The notes under the pieces were generated by a model. It did not search any database. It saw nothing but the letters and a program-made list of their open reading frames with translations, and had not been told where the DNA came from. From positions 1-39,786 of the forward strand of contig CAZGWJ010000017.1 of NCBI GenBank assembly GCA_964529445.1: DNA of 39,786 bases, in the 5' to 3' direction. This DNA is from CAZGWJ01 sp964529445. GTDB lineage: Bacteria; Oederibacteriota; Muellerivitia; Muellerivitales; Muellerivitaceae. Of this stretch, positions 15,935 through 24,864 are shown one piece after another (position 1 is the stretch's first letter; every line of letters starts with the position of its first letter). The position numbers and the translations under genes are program-made.

Positions 15935-16014
15935 CGGGTCATCCTTGCGCGTTCGCTCAACCTAATATCCATTCTACCACCCCGGCGGTTCACCGGGCAG
16001 GAACGGCGACCGGA

Positions 16015-16051
16015 TAAAAAAAAGGCGGCCGGGTCGCACGACCCCGCCGCC
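16015..16051 (-). terminator. Intrinsic terminator after flgE
   Basis: GGCGGC and GGGTC (16024 onward) pair with GACCC and GCCGCC (to 16051) in a long GC stem. Read on the minus strand it is followed by eight Ts. It divides the flgF-flgE series from flbD and the PorV cluster. Confidence 0.88.
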
Positions 16052-16123
16052 TTCTTCGCACTCACGGAAAGCGGGCGTCCGGCCCCTGCGGCTCCGGACG
16101 CCCGTCACGGCTCAAGACCCCGA

Positions 16124-18112
16124 TTACCGGCCCAGGTTCACCAACGTGTTCAGCGTCTCGTTGGTGGTCGAGATGGAACGCGCGTTCACTTCGAACCCGC
16201 GCTGGGCGATGATGAGGTTGGACAGTTCGATCGTCAGGTCCACGTTGGAGCCTTCCAACGCGTAGCCCTGCACGAGGCCCAGGCCGTTCTGCCCGGCCAG
16301 GCCGATGAAGATCGAACCGCTGTTGTTCGAGGCGGTGTAGTAGCTGTTCCCCGACTTGTTCAGGCCCTCGGGGTTGTCGACGCGGGCCATGACGAGTTGG
16401 GCCAGATCGACGATCTGGTCCCCCGCCGTGGTCGCGAAGACGCCCTTCAGGATGCCCGTCGAGTCGAAGCTGATCCCGGTGAGCTGACCCTCCGCGTAGC
16501 CGTCCTGGCTCTCGACGAAGGCGCTGTGGTTCGGGATGTAGGTGTTGACACCGTTGATGACCTGGTACGAACCCGCCGCGTCGCTGTACAAGCCGTTGCG
16601 CAGGCCGTCCGTCAACCCTCCGCCGGTGCCGAAGTCGACGTCGATGACCAACTGCTCGGCGCCGATGACCGGGAGCGGGGAAACCGGGGGGTTCCCGCCC
16701 GGACCCGGCACGTTAGCGAAGTTACGGGCCGGTAGGTACAGCCGGGCGTTCGCCATGACCGAATTGGCCTGGAAGCCCGACCCACCGACGTAGGTGGCTC
16801 CCACTGAAGCCAGGGAGCCATCGGTATTGAAGTACAGGAGGTCGCCGCAGAACTGAGCGCGGTTCCCGCCGTTGTCGATGTTTCGGTCGAAACCCATCTG
16901 GGTGCCGTAACCGGTCCCCTGATCCCCTTCGATAATGGCGGTCCCGCCCAAGAGGTTGTCCGTGGAAGGAGCCGCGCCGCCCGTCGTCTCGAAGGCGTAC
17001 CAGGCGTAGGCCGCCTGGCTGGGGCCGTTCGGATTGTTCCCGTAGAGGCCCGCGCTCGAGGTGTAGACATCCCCGAGGTCGTTCACCTGGTAGAACAGGA
17101 AAGTGACCTCGCGAGGATTGCCCAGGGAGTCATAGACCGTCTGGGTGGCCGTGTGGGCGGCCGGCTGGCCGGTTTCCCATGCGTAGTTGCCCGTCGCTGC
17201 GGCGACCGAACCCAGGTCGATGCCCGTCGTGATGACCGGGATGGGCGTATCGCGGTTCAGGTAGGCGTTCGGCTGGACGAACCCGGCGAAATCGGAGAGC
17301 TGATCGATCGCGTAGTAACCGGGACGCCCCGGGTCGATGCCGACCCACTTGCTGGGCTCGTTGATGGCCGCACCGAGGTCGATGGCGGTCCCGATCGGCA
17401 GGTATTGGGCTCCGCCCACCACGCCGAGGGTGTAGACACCACCGCGGGCCGCGTCGCTGGCCTGCAGGAACGAATCCAGGTTTCCTGAGAAGTTCATGAT
17501 CGAGGTCGCGCGGGGCGGCAAGGTCATGCCCTTCTGGACCTGGATGTTGCCGATCATGCTGGTGTTGGACGTATCCAGCACCATGTTGGCGCGCGTCACG
17601 TAGGCCGGTGTGGTTCCCAGGCCGGCGACGCCCGCGTTCAGGATCGAGCTTTGCGAGTTGAAAGCGGTCTGCTCATACTCGATGGCCGCCTGGAAGCCCT
17701 GGACGAGCCCCCCGTTGGCGTCCACCAGGTTGCCGCTCCCGTCGAACGTCAGGTTGCCGGCGCGGCTGTACATGGTGCTGTTGCCCTGCCGGACGACCAG
17801 GAACCCCTCGCCGCTGATCGCGACGTCCGTCGCGTTGCCCGTCTGCAGGATCGGGCCCGGATTGAACAAGGTCTGGATCGAGGAGACGCGGCTCCCCAAT
17901 CCCACCTGCTGGGGATTCACGCCGCCCAGGTTGCTGGTGCTGCTGGGGGCCGACCCCGAATAGGTGGTCTGGCTGATCGCATCCGAGAACGTCACGCGGC
18001 TCGACTTGAAAGCCGTGGTGTTGACGTTCGAGATGTTGTTACCGATCACGTCCAACCAGGTGCTGTGGGACTGGAGACCGGTGATGGCTGAGAACATCGC
18101 TCTAAGACCCAT
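16124..18112 (-). CDS. flgE: Flagellar hook protein FlgE
   Basis: 662 residues, larger than the ~400 of enteric FlgE. AAGGAGGTAG precedes the ATG. N-terminal MGLRAMFSAITGLQSHSTWLDVIGNNISNVNTTAFKSSR (given here as landmarks GLQSHS, GNNISNVNT, AFKSSR, residues ~12-39) is the rod/hook consensus. The C-terminus (SNVDLTIELSNLIIAQRGFEVNARSI and the last ~20 residues) is the matching D0 coil. The centre carries the extra beta domains of the exposed hook surface and accounts for the length. Family knowledge: about 120 copies form the hook, exported by the flagellar type III system and capped by FlgD during assembly. It lies in the conserved order fliK-flgD-TIGR02530-flgE. Confidence 0.96.
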   Translation of the reverse strand: MGLRAMFSAITGLQSHSTWLDVIGNNISNVNTTAFKSSRVTFSDAISQTTYSGSAPSSTSNLGGVNPQQVGLGSRVSSIQTLFNPGPILQTGNATDVAISGEGFLVVRQGNSTMYSRAGNLTFDGSGNLVDANGGLVQGFQAAIEYEQTAFNSQSSILNAGVAGLGTTPAYVTRANMVLDTSNTSMIGNIQVQKGMTLPPRATSIMNFSGNLDSFLQASDAARGGVYTLGVVGGAQYLPIGTAIDLGAAINEPSKWVGIDPGRPGYYAIDQLSDFAGFVQPNAYLNRDTPIPVITTGIDLGSVAAATGNYAWETGQPAAHTATQTVYDSLGNPREVTFLFYQVNDLGDVYTSSAGLYGNNPNGPSQAAYAWYAFETTGGAAPSTDNLLGGTAIIEGDQGTGYGTQMGFDRNIDNGGNRAQFCGDLLYFNTDGSLASVGATYVGGSGFQANSVMANARLYLPARNFANVPGPGGNPPVSPLPVIGAEQLVIDVDFGTGGGLTDGLRNGLYSDAAGSYQVINGVNTYIPNHSAFVESQDGYAEGQLTGISFDSTGILKGVFATTAGDQIVDLAQLVMARVDNPEGLNKSGNSYYTASNNSGSIFIGLAGQNGLGLVQGYALEGSNVDLTIELSNLIIAQRGFEVNARSISTTNETLNTLVNLGR

Positions 18113-18207
18113 CGGAACTACCTCCTTAGCGTTGGTGGGCGCTTCCGCCCACTGAACTCGTTTCGGGCCCCCTCCAAGGAGGTCCGGCCCGACACGGATG
18201 ACAACTT

Positions 18208-18618
18208 CTAGACGATCACGGCGCTGTCGATGTTGGTGAAGACATTGTCCCGCATGTTCCCTCCGGTGAGCGCAGTGATCACCGTCCGGTTGGTCACGCT
18301 CACGATCATGGCGACGTTCTCCATGACCAGGAGGGACTCCCGGGCGCCCTTGGCGGCGGCCTTGTCGACCGCGGCGGACAGGCGGGAAAGATCGGCGGCG
18401 GAAAGCTGGATGTTCCTCATCTGCAGTCTTTCACGCGCGTGGGCCGAGAACTTCAATCCGAATCCCTTTTCGACCGCGCCTTGCATGACCGCGTCGAAGG
18501 GCTGAACGGTGCCGGCGGCCGCCTGGCTGGCCTGCTGCTGGATGGCCTGCCTCTGCGCCTGTTGGACGGCTTCCACCGGCCCCATCTGGGCCGGGTTGAA
18601 ATTCACGGGCTGAACCAC
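18208..18618 (-). CDS. TIGR02530-family flagellar operon protein
   Basis: 136 residues from a GTG at 18618 with GGTGAAG upstream. The C-terminal ~85 residues (GFGLKFSAHARERLQMRNI ... ALLVMENVAMIVSVTNRTVITAL, then DNVFTNIDSAVIV) match the TIGR02530 pattern of flagellar operon proteins: F-S-x-H-A-x-x-R-L-x-x-R at the front and N-V-F-T-N-I-D at the end. Function is unknown; the gene typically sits between flgD and flgE, as here. The N-terminus is Gln-rich and probably flexible. Confidence 0.88.
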   Translation of the reverse strand: MVQPVNFNPAQMGPVEAVQQAQRQAIQQQASQAAAGTVQPFDAVMQGAVEKGFGLKFSAHARERLQMRNIQLSAADLSRLSAAVDKAAAKGARESLLVMENVAMIVSVTNRTVITALTGGNMRDNVFTNIDSAVIV

Positions 18619-18700
18619 GATGTCTTCACCCCCTCTCGACCGACCCGCCTCCCTTGCGGAAGCGGGGGAAAAGTACCGGCCTCGGCAACATCAGCAACAG

Positions 18701-19096
18701 CTAGCTGATGTTCTGCACCGAGGAAAACGGATAATCCGTGCCGTTGACATTCACGGCCGGTCCATCCGCGTAGTAGACGATCCCATCCACAATCCCGGTA
18801 ACAGTATTTCCCTGGGGGTCCAACACCGTTACGGTCCTTCCAATGACATTGGTCACGGACAATTCCAGGACAGTGGTGATCGACTTGTTCATGTTCGCCA
18901 TCTGCTCCAGCGACGAGAACTGCGCCAACTCGGCGACGAACTCGTGGCTGTCCTGCGGGTTCAACGGGTCCTGGTTCTTGAGCTGGGTCACCAGCAGGTG
19001 AAGGAACGTCTCCTGCGAGAACCCGGCCTTGGCCAGGGCCGTATTCGAAAGGGTTGAACCGTCGTATGAGCTTGAACTTCCGACTCCCGAAATCAC
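18701..19096 (-). CDS. flgD: Flagellar hook-capping protein FlgD, short form
   Basis: 131 residues from a GTG at 19096 with AAAGGGGTG upstream. The conserved segment FLHLLVTQLKNQDPLNPQD and the EFVAELAQFSSLEQM helix (~30-67) identify FlgD. A small beta region follows (IGRTVTVLDPQGNTVTGIVDGIVYY), but the FlgD Ig/Fn3-like domain present in enteric FlgD (~230 residues) is absent. Short FlgD is also seen in Gram-positive type operons. Family knowledge: it caps the growing hook and is discarded. It is separated from fliK by about 200 bp. Confidence 0.93.
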   Translation of the reverse strand: MISGVGSSSSYDGSTLSNTALAKAGFSQETFLHLLVTQLKNQDPLNPQDSHEFVAELAQFSSLEQMANMNKSITTVLELSVTNVIGRTVTVLDPQGNTVTGIVDGIVYYADGPAVNVNGTDYPFSSVQNIS

Positions 19097-19300
19097 TTTG
19101 AATCACCCCTTTCCTGTAATACCTAACGACCCGATCCGGTGAATCTTGAGCCGAAAACGGATTTTGGGAGCTTCAGTGTTGCGTTATTCTAGACAAACAC
19201 CAGCATAATAACTCCGGCAAAAATCCGTTTGACATTGAAAAATAAACACAATCCGTGGGGGGGTCTGGAAAAGGCACCCAACAAATATGGCCCTTTCAGG
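19097..19300 (-). other. Intergenic gap between fliK and flgD, relatively AT-rich
   Basis: 204 bp without a gene, among the longer breaks inside the flagellar series. The minus strand contains AT-rich stretches (TTATTTTTCAATG, TCTAGAATAACG) that could hold a promoter, but no -35/-10 pair has good spacing and I found no sigma-28 or sigma-54 consensus. No hairpin with a T-tract is evident after the fliK stop. Confidence 0.4.
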
Positions 19301-21781
19301 CTAAACCAGAACATTCACCAGGTTCATGCGACCCCAGGCCAGGTGGAGGTCCGGGGCATTGTTCTCAGGAATCTCATTTTCCACAACATTCCCGGCAACA
19401 TTCCTCAGCTCCTGGGCAAAGCCCTCTCGCTGGTATTCGTAATACATGGCCAGCCCCTGGCCCGATCCTCCCTGGATATGGACCTGCAGATTGTCGATCT
19501 GTAGACCGGCCTGGTTCAGGGAAGTCCTCAATTCCACCATGTGGTGTTGGAGGGCTTCACGCACCTCCGGGGAAGCCACCAGGATACGGGCCGTAACGGT
19601 CTGGTCCACGACCGCCACCTGGATGGTAACGCGTCCCAGGCTCTCGGGGATCAACTGGAATGAAAGGCGGGAGACCGTATGGGTCCTGGCCATCTGGGCC
19701 TGGACCTGGTTCGAGATCTGCCGCACCAGTTCGACCGGATCGACCTCCTGGGGAGCGATCTGGAACGGCTGGATCGGGGCCCTCGGCGAATAGGTCGCCG
19801 TCGGGGAAACCGTCATCACGTCGGACTTGCCCCAGGTCACCGCTCCATCCCTGGGTTCGGACACTTCGAGGGTCAGGGCGTTCGAAGGGTTCTGCTTGGC
19901 CGTCTGCGTGACCGCCGAGGGATCCAGGGCCTTAACACCCCGATCGGCCGCCTGGACTGTTGGTGTCGTGGGCGTCATCGTGTCAGCCATGACGTTCGGA
20001 CGGACCGCCCGGGGTTCGACCAGAGTCGTGTTCTTGGCCACGTTCTCGACGACAGCCTTGCCCGCTTCCGCGACCGCATCGGGCAACGGGGGCGGAGGAA
20101 CCGTCTGGGCCTGCTTCGGGTCAACATTCCTCAAGGTAACGCCGTCCCCGAACGGAACCGGTTGGGACTCCATGCCCTTCGATGGCAAGCGCCAGTCGAG
20201 CATTCCGCGCTCCACGGGGATCGCTTTCAAGGTTGCATGGGCGGGATCGGGGATTCGTCCGGCAGAAACGGCATTTTCGGCCGGAACGTTCGACGGCACG
20301 ATCCGTTGTGTTGAGGTTTCCTCAGTCCGGATGAGGGTAGCCCCTTCCGGGGTCGCATGGACGTTCCGGAGCGACAATGGCTGGACCCGACGACCCTCCG
20401 ACGTGAGCATAACCGGAACCGACGGCTCGGTTTTCATGTCGGGGATCTCGGCGGCCGGCACAGCGGAGCTCGGTACCGCAGGAGCGGGCGCTTCCCGATT
20501 AACAGGGAGCCCGGACGGCCTATGGCCGGACAAATCGGGCTGGTTTGAGCCCTTCCCTTCCGCCAAGACCGCCTGGCGGTAAAGATCAACGCCCGTCTTT
20601 TGCTCCACGGCCTGTCGTGCCTGATGCACTTCGGGCAGTGTGGAAAGTTCCGGCCGGGCGGCGGCGGATTCCAGGGGCGAACCGGAAGACGGAGGGACCG
20701 CAGGGGCCTGTGATTTCGGTGCCGGGTTCGCCACGGTGATCAAGATCGGGTCCACTGCGGGAAGAACGCCGTCCGGGGCCGGAAGGGTGTTCAAGACCGT
20801 GGGTTGGGCGGCCTGGGCGGAAACCTGAAGGACGACCCGACCGGCGTCGGACCCCTTGAGCAGGTTCACCAGGTCTCCGACCGTCGGAGTGGGTGACGCC
20901 GCATGATCGGACGATGCGGCTTGCGCGTTGGCCAAGACCTCGCCTCGCACCTCGATCGTTTCCGCGGGAAGGTTGGTCACGGCGGGCTTCCAGGAAGGCG
21001 GAGGCGTGCTCTCCCGGAGCACCGAAGCGTTTGAACGCGGCACGGTCGAACCGGCATCGACCGCGACGTCAACGCTTGCCGACGGGAGAAGGGGTTCCGC
21101 AGGAACTCTCGCGACCTCCGTCTTGGCGATGGCCGCCATCGGCGGTTGCGGCAAGGTGCTCACGAGTTCCGGGATCGACGTCCCGGATCGCGCCAGCCAG
21201 GTTTCAAGGGTCTTGAGGAACAGTCGGGCTTCCTCGGAGGAGATCTTTCCACCGGAGACCCGGACAATGGCATCGACGGCCTGTTCCTCATCCATCGAGA
21301 GAAGAGCCGTCAAGAAAGCGGTCAAACGCTCCAGACCGGCTCCGGTCAGGACGGGATCCAATCCCTGGGAATCCAGGGTCACCGGCGGCTCGACTTCCGG
21401 AGGCATACCGGCGGCACGAACGGCCTGATCCGGAACCTCCTTCATCGAAGGCGGGGCGTCCTCGTTCTGTCGAAGCGCATCCCCGGGGGAAGCCATTTTC
21501 CCTTCCGCGTCCTTCGGCGCGTCCGGACGGTTCCGGTCGGGTGTCCGTTCCGTCTCCGGGGCGGCCGACCTGTTTTGAGCGGCGGGAGCCTTCAGGGACG
21601 TCGAGCCCGCAGGACGGGCATCCGAGGCGGCCTGCTGGACGCGGGAATTCACGCGATCCAGGACGCGGCCGAACGAATCCTCAGGCGCCCGGGAAGGGGC
21701 CGAAGCAACTTTCCCCGCCCCCGAAGCGGGGGCGGCGGAAGGGGCCGCCAGCATGTTCATCAGGATCTGAAAGTCCGCCAA
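19301..21781 (-). CDS. fliK: Flagellar hook-length control protein FliK
   Basis: 826 residues from a TTG at 21781 that follows the flgK stop by two bases, with AGGG at suitable distance. The N-terminal and central ~700 residues are Pro/Ala-rich and disordered, as expected for the molecular ruler. The C-terminal specificity domain (~715-790) shows LSFQLIPESLGRVTIQVAV, then TARILVASPEVREALQHHM and LRTSLNQAGLQIDNLQVHIQG, the FliK-C pattern. At 826 residues it is about twice the enteric FliK (405); since ruler length scales with hook length, a long hook is possible (inference). A Gln/Gly-rich tail follows the C domain. In order it sits after flgK and before flgD. Confidence 0.93.
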   Translation of the reverse strand: MADFQILMNMLAAPSAAPASGAGKVASAPSRAPEDSFGRVLDRVNSRVQQAASDARPAGSTSLKAPAAQNRSAAPETERTPDRNRPDAPKDAEGKMASPGDALRQNEDAPPSMKEVPDQAVRAAGMPPEVEPPVTLDSQGLDPVLTGAGLERLTAFLTALLSMDEEQAVDAIVRVSGGKISSEEARLFLKTLETWLARSGTSIPELVSTLPQPPMAAIAKTEVARVPAEPLLPSASVDVAVDAGSTVPRSNASVLRESTPPPSWKPAVTNLPAETIEVRGEVLANAQAASSDHAASPTPTVGDLVNLLKGSDAGRVVLQVSAQAAQPTVLNTLPAPDGVLPAVDPILITVANPAPKSQAPAVPPSSGSPLESAAARPELSTLPEVHQARQAVEQKTGVDLYRQAVLAEGKGSNQPDLSGHRPSGLPVNREAPAPAVPSSAVPAAEIPDMKTEPSVPVMLTSEGRRVQPLSLRNVHATPEGATLIRTEETSTQRIVPSNVPAENAVSAGRIPDPAHATLKAIPVERGMLDWRLPSKGMESQPVPFGDGVTLRNVDPKQAQTVPPPPLPDAVAEAGKAVVENVAKNTTLVEPRAVRPNVMADTMTPTTPTVQAADRGVKALDPSAVTQTAKQNPSNALTLEVSEPRDGAVTWGKSDVMTVSPTATYSPRAPIQPFQIAPQEVDPVELVRQISNQVQAQMARTHTVSRLSFQLIPESLGRVTIQVAVVDQTVTARILVASPEVREALQHHMVELRTSLNQAGLQIDNLQVHIQGGSGQGLAMYYEYQREGFAQELRNVAGNVVENEIPENNAPDLHLAWGRMNLVNVLV

Positions 21782-21783
21782 GG

Positions 21784-23922
21784 TTATTCCCTCAATGTGA
21801 ACGTGGATGAACTCGCCCCGCCCAGGATGCCCACCAGGTCGGAGAGCATCTTGTCCATCAAATGCATCACCTGGAGAGCGGCGTTGAACGCGATCAGGGC
21901 CTTCACGGCGTTCGCCTGCTCCACCTCGAACGGCATACCCACCTCGTCGGAGGTGAATGCCAGGGCGGAATTCACGGCCTGCGCGTTGTTCAACTGCTCA
22001 AGCGCGTTCGCCGACTGCGTATATTTCTGGTAGACGGAAGCGTGTTCGCTGTCCACCTTGTCGTCCAACGCGGCGGTCATCTGGCCGATCCGCTGGCTCC
22101 CGTTCAGACCCGTGAACTGCGTGAAATTCCCGTTCAGGTCGATGATCTGGATGGGAGTCCTCGAGTTGAGCTGAACCTCCTGGGTCTGGGTGTTGAACTG
22201 CGCTCCCAGGACGGGCGAATTCAGGGCCGCCATCACGGCATTGAGGCTCTGCAGGTTCGTGAAGTTGTAGGTCACGCCGTTGACCTGGAAGCTGAAGACC
22301 GTCCCCGGGGTCACCTTGAAGGCCTGCTCGTTCGTCGCCGAATTCAAGGCCTGGGCCGGATCGATCTTGAGGTCTTCCGGCGAGAAGCCGTTGTTCATGC
22401 GGATCGTGCTGGTCAGGAAATTCTGGAGCATGGTGAAGCCGCTGGCCCCGAACGTGACGTCCGTGATGGTGGTGGTGTTGTTCGCAAGGATGTACAGGCG
22501 CTGCTCGGTGTAGTTGAAGAAACACTGGACGTTGGGATCCGCCGCATTGATCTTGTCGACCACGTCGTAAAGGGTGTCAGTGGAGGTATAGGTCACGTTC
22601 ACCGAGTTCACCATGAAGGTGCCGCCGCCCGCCAGGAAGGGCGTGTTGAAGTTCGTGTTGTTCGAGCCCGAGACGTTCAATCCGGTGGTCGTCGCGGAAT
22701 TCAGGGACTGGGTGGGATCGATCATGCCCGCGAAGTTCCGGATGCGGGGCTGGGTCCGCATAAAGTCGTCGGCCTGGAGGTTCTCGATATTCCCCAGGAA
22801 AGCGGCCATCTCCCCGTTGGCCGTGTCCCCGTAACGGCTGGATGCCGCGACCAGGGCTCGCGTCGGGTCCGCCCACATCGAGGCGTTGATGTTGATGTCC
22901 CTCGCCGAAACCCCCGTGAAGAAATTGATGTTGGTGGTCGTCCCGTCCGACGCGTAGCCGGCGCGGTGCATGGTGTTGGTCACATCCAGGATGGAGTGGA
23001 CGCACTGGTCGAGGGAACTCTTGTAATAGTCCAGCACGACGTCGCGAGCCTGCAGTTGGCCGCCCAGGCGCCCCCCCGTGATGATCGAGGTCACATCGGA
23101 GATCGACCCCGCGATGGACTGGAGCCGGATGTCCGCCATGGGGACGTTGTGCCCGTTGATGAGGTTCGTGTCGAACACGGCATACCCGGCGCTGTTCACG
23201 AGGACGTTCCCGCCGAGGTAGACGTTCGCGATGCCCTTGCCGCTGAAGGACGCCTGGACGTTCAAGAGCCGCGAAAGGCGGGTCAAAGCGTAATCGCGTG
23301 CGTCCAGGAGGTCGTTGACGTTGTGGGCCGGTGCGGAAATGAGTTGGACGTTGATGGCGTGGAGCTCCTCCAGGAGCTGGTTGACGTCACGAACGGTCTG
23401 AACGAGGTCCTTGTTGACGCCGAGCTGGAGTTGTTCGAGAGCGAAGAACTGCTGTCGGGCGAGATCGGCGAAACCCTTCCCCGCGTTGACGACATCGTCG
23501 CGCAGACCGATGTCAAGGGGATCGGCCGCCAAGGCCGTGAAGGCGCCGGCCAAGCTGGAGAGCGAGTTCTCGATCGTCACGCTCCCGGTCAGGATGCCTT
23601 TCACCTGGGCGAGAACGCTCGTCAGGACCTCGTTCTTCCCGACGACCTGGCTTTGGAGCTGGATCTGGAAGTCGAGGTACATGCTGCGCATGCGCGTGAT
23701 CTGCTGGAGTTGGGGGCCGTTCCCCAGGGCGTGGACCCCGGAAGCCGTGCCGAGGTAATAAGGCGGGGCGGTCGTGATGTCAGCGCGCTGACGGCTGGCC
23801 TTCACGTAGCCGTACTCGTCCCGGTAGGTCTTCGCCAGGTTCGAGGCGATGACGCTCTGGTTCAGTTGCTGGGCCAGAAGACCCCTCGAGAGGATCTCCA
23901 CACCCGTGAAGCTGCTCGGCAT
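21784..23922 (-). CDS. flgK: Flagellar hook-associated protein FlgK with an internal duplicated domain
   Basis: 712 residues, AAGGAG before the ATG. N-terminal helices (GVEILSRGLLAQQLNQSVIASNLA, ~7-30) and the C-terminal coil (FEVEQANAVKALIAFNAALQVMHLMDKMLSDLVGIL, ~665-700; landmarks FEVEQANA and MDKMLSDLV) are FlgK-type. Residues ~400-610 contain two related segments, each opening with IDPxQxLNSAT (401-411 and 520-530). Each continues with a F-x-VN-x-V-x-x-T strand and an IN/LN helix, as in flagellin-IN-type modules of hook and cap proteins. Family knowledge: FlgK forms the first hook-filament junction ring. flgN, its export chaperone, lies just upstream. flgL, the second junction protein, does not follow as it does in most operons. 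Confidence 0.92.
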   Translation of the reverse strand: MPSSFTGVEILSRGLLAQQLNQSVIASNLAKTYRDEYGYVKASRQRADITTAPPYYLGTASGVHALGNGPQLQQITRMRSMYLDFQIQLQSQVVGKNEVLTSVLAQVKGILTGSVTIENSLSSLAGAFTALAADPLDIGLRDDVVNAGKGFADLARQQFFALEQLQLGVNKDLVQTVRDVNQLLEELHAINVQLISAPAHNVNDLLDARDYALTRLSRLLNVQASFSGKGIANVYLGGNVLVNSAGYAVFDTNLINGHNVPMADIRLQSIAGSISDVTSIITGGRLGGQLQARDVVLDYYKSSLDQCVHSILDVTNTMHRAGYASDGTTTNINFFTGVSARDININASMWADPTRALVAASSRYGDTANGEMAAFLGNIENLQADDFMRTQPRIRNFAGMIDPTQSLNSATTTGLNVSGSNNTNFNTPFLAGGGTFMVNSVNVTYTSTDTLYDVVDKINAADPNVQCFFNYTEQRLYILANNTTTITDVTFGASGFTMLQNFLTSTIRMNNGFSPEDLKIDPAQALNSATNEQAFKVTPGTVFSFQVNGVTYNFTNLQSLNAVMAALNSPVLGAQFNTQTQEVQLNSRTPIQIIDLNGNFTQFTGLNGSQRIGQMTAALDDKVDSEHASVYQKYTQSANALEQLNNAQAVNSALAFTSDEVGMPFEVEQANAVKALIAFNAALQVMHLMDKMLSDLVGILGGASSSTFTLRE

Positions 23923-23933
23923 TTTCTGGCTCC

Positions 23934-24446
23934 TTATACGACCCGGTTCAGCATCGACGCGGCCTGTTGGGCCGGCACCGCCGGCTTCAGCGAAGCCGGC
24001 GTGTAGGTGGACTTGGGCTTGCCGCCCTCCGACAAGGCGTTCAACGTGAAGTTCACGTAATTGACGGCATTCTCGAGAAGCTTCTCGTTCCCGCGATTGA
24101 CGTCATCCAGATTCTTGGCGGCCTGTACGACTTCGCGGATTGCACCGGCGAAGTCGTCGCGAACCTCCAGGGGAGCCCGTTCCGCGATGGTGTCGAGGGT
24201 CGGCTCCTGGATGCCCATCTGTCGGCCCAGGATCGCGAGACGCTGGGCCCTCGATGCATGAAGGGGACCCAGAGCGAACACTTCCTTCTCGGAGGCGCGC
24301 ACGATCTCGGGCAGTTTTTGGAGATCACCCGCGACCAGAACCGTCTTCTGTTCCTCGCCGAGTTCACGGAGGCGTTGGTAATGGCCCGCCTCCTTGCGGA
24401 GGTCCGCCATGATCTCGTTGAAGATCTGCGTTTCGATCACGTTCAA
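23934..24446 (-). CDS. flgN: Flagellar export chaperone FlgN
   Basis: 170 residues, nearly all helical: FNEIMADLRKEAGHYQRLRELGEEQKTVLVAGDLQKL is a typical FlgN coiled-coil start with the L-x-x-L-x-x-L-x-x-E-x-x-x-L pattern (landmarks LRKEAGHYQRL, EEQKTVLVAGD). The family is diverged, so the call leans on position: it overlaps flgM by four bases and precedes flgK. Family knowledge: FlgN binds the C-terminal helices of FlgK and FlgL and delivers them to the export gate. The Pro-rich last ~25 residues are unusual and probably flexible. Confidence 0.85.
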   Translation of the reverse strand: MNVIETQIFNEIMADLRKEAGHYQRLRELGEEQKTVLVAGDLQKLPEIVRASEKEVFALGPLHASRAQRLAILGRQMGIQEPTLDTIAERAPLEVRDDFAGAIREVVQAAKNLDDVNRGNEKLLENAVNYVNFTLNALSEGGKPKSTYTPASLKPAVPAQQAASMLNRVV

Positions 24447-24736
24447 TCCTTGAAATCGACCACTTGGAGTTCGACCAGCCGGGAAGCCAACCGGTTCATG
24501 TCCACCTTCAGGGTTCCGCCCTGGACCGCATCGCTCAGCTGCGACACCTTCATCTCGCGCACGGACTCGCGGGCCGCCGCATCACGCTGAAGTGATTGAA
24601 GGATGGATCCGAACGAAGTCAGATTGACGGTGGAGGATTCACCCGACGGACCGGATGATCCGTTGGTGTCCGAGACTTGACCAGCCTTCAATGACTGAAG
24701 GACGGCCGGAATGTTTTGGAAGCCATCGATCCTCAT
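24443..24736 (-). CDS. flgM: Anti-sigma-28 factor FlgM
   Basis: 97 residues from the ATG at 24736 (AGGGAG seven bases upstream; an upstream TTG at 24742 is less likely). The pattern is that of FlgM: short, polar and Ser-rich N-terminus, then helices with RESVREMKVSQLSDAVQGGTLKVDMNRLASRLVEL (landmarks KVSQLSDAVQGGTL and LASRLVEL), matching the V-x-x-L-K-x-x-I-x-x-G-x-Y segment. Family knowledge: FlgM holds FliA inactive until the hook is finished and FlgM is exported. The cognate sigma is encoded in the same window (37815-38696). Confidence 0.88.
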   Translation of the reverse strand: MRIDGFQNIPAVLQSLKAGQVSDTNGSSGPSGESSTVNLTSFGSILQSLQRDAAARESVREMKVSQLSDAVQGGTLKVDMNRLASRLVELQVVDFKD

Positions 24737-24742
24737 GGGCAA

Positions 24743-24864
24743 ACTCCCTAGGTTTTTCTATCTTTCCTAACGCCCAGGGGGGAGAGAACTTGAGTACATA
24801 TTAAAAATATAAACCCAGACAAATAAAGATCGTGACAACCTTAAGCACAATGGATCGATCGATT
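24743..24864 (-). promoter_or_regulatory. AT-rich probable promoter region before flgM
   Basis: This 122-bp gap is strikingly AT-rich for the window (minus strand: GGTTTATATTTTTAATATGTA). A TTGTCT/TATGTA pair at 16-bp spacing and a TTGTCA further up are candidates for a -35/-10. I found no match to the sigma-28 consensus. A separate flgM-flgN-flgK promoter here would fit the late role of these genes. Confidence 0.4.

Noticed and set aside
21862..24006. 714-codon plus-strand frame
   Set aside because: Antisense shadow of flgK and the end of flgN; His/Val/Asp-rich and domain-free.
24743..24864. Sigma-28 promoter for flgM
   Set aside because: No TAAA-N15-GCCGATAA-like match was found; only an AT-rich region is claimed.
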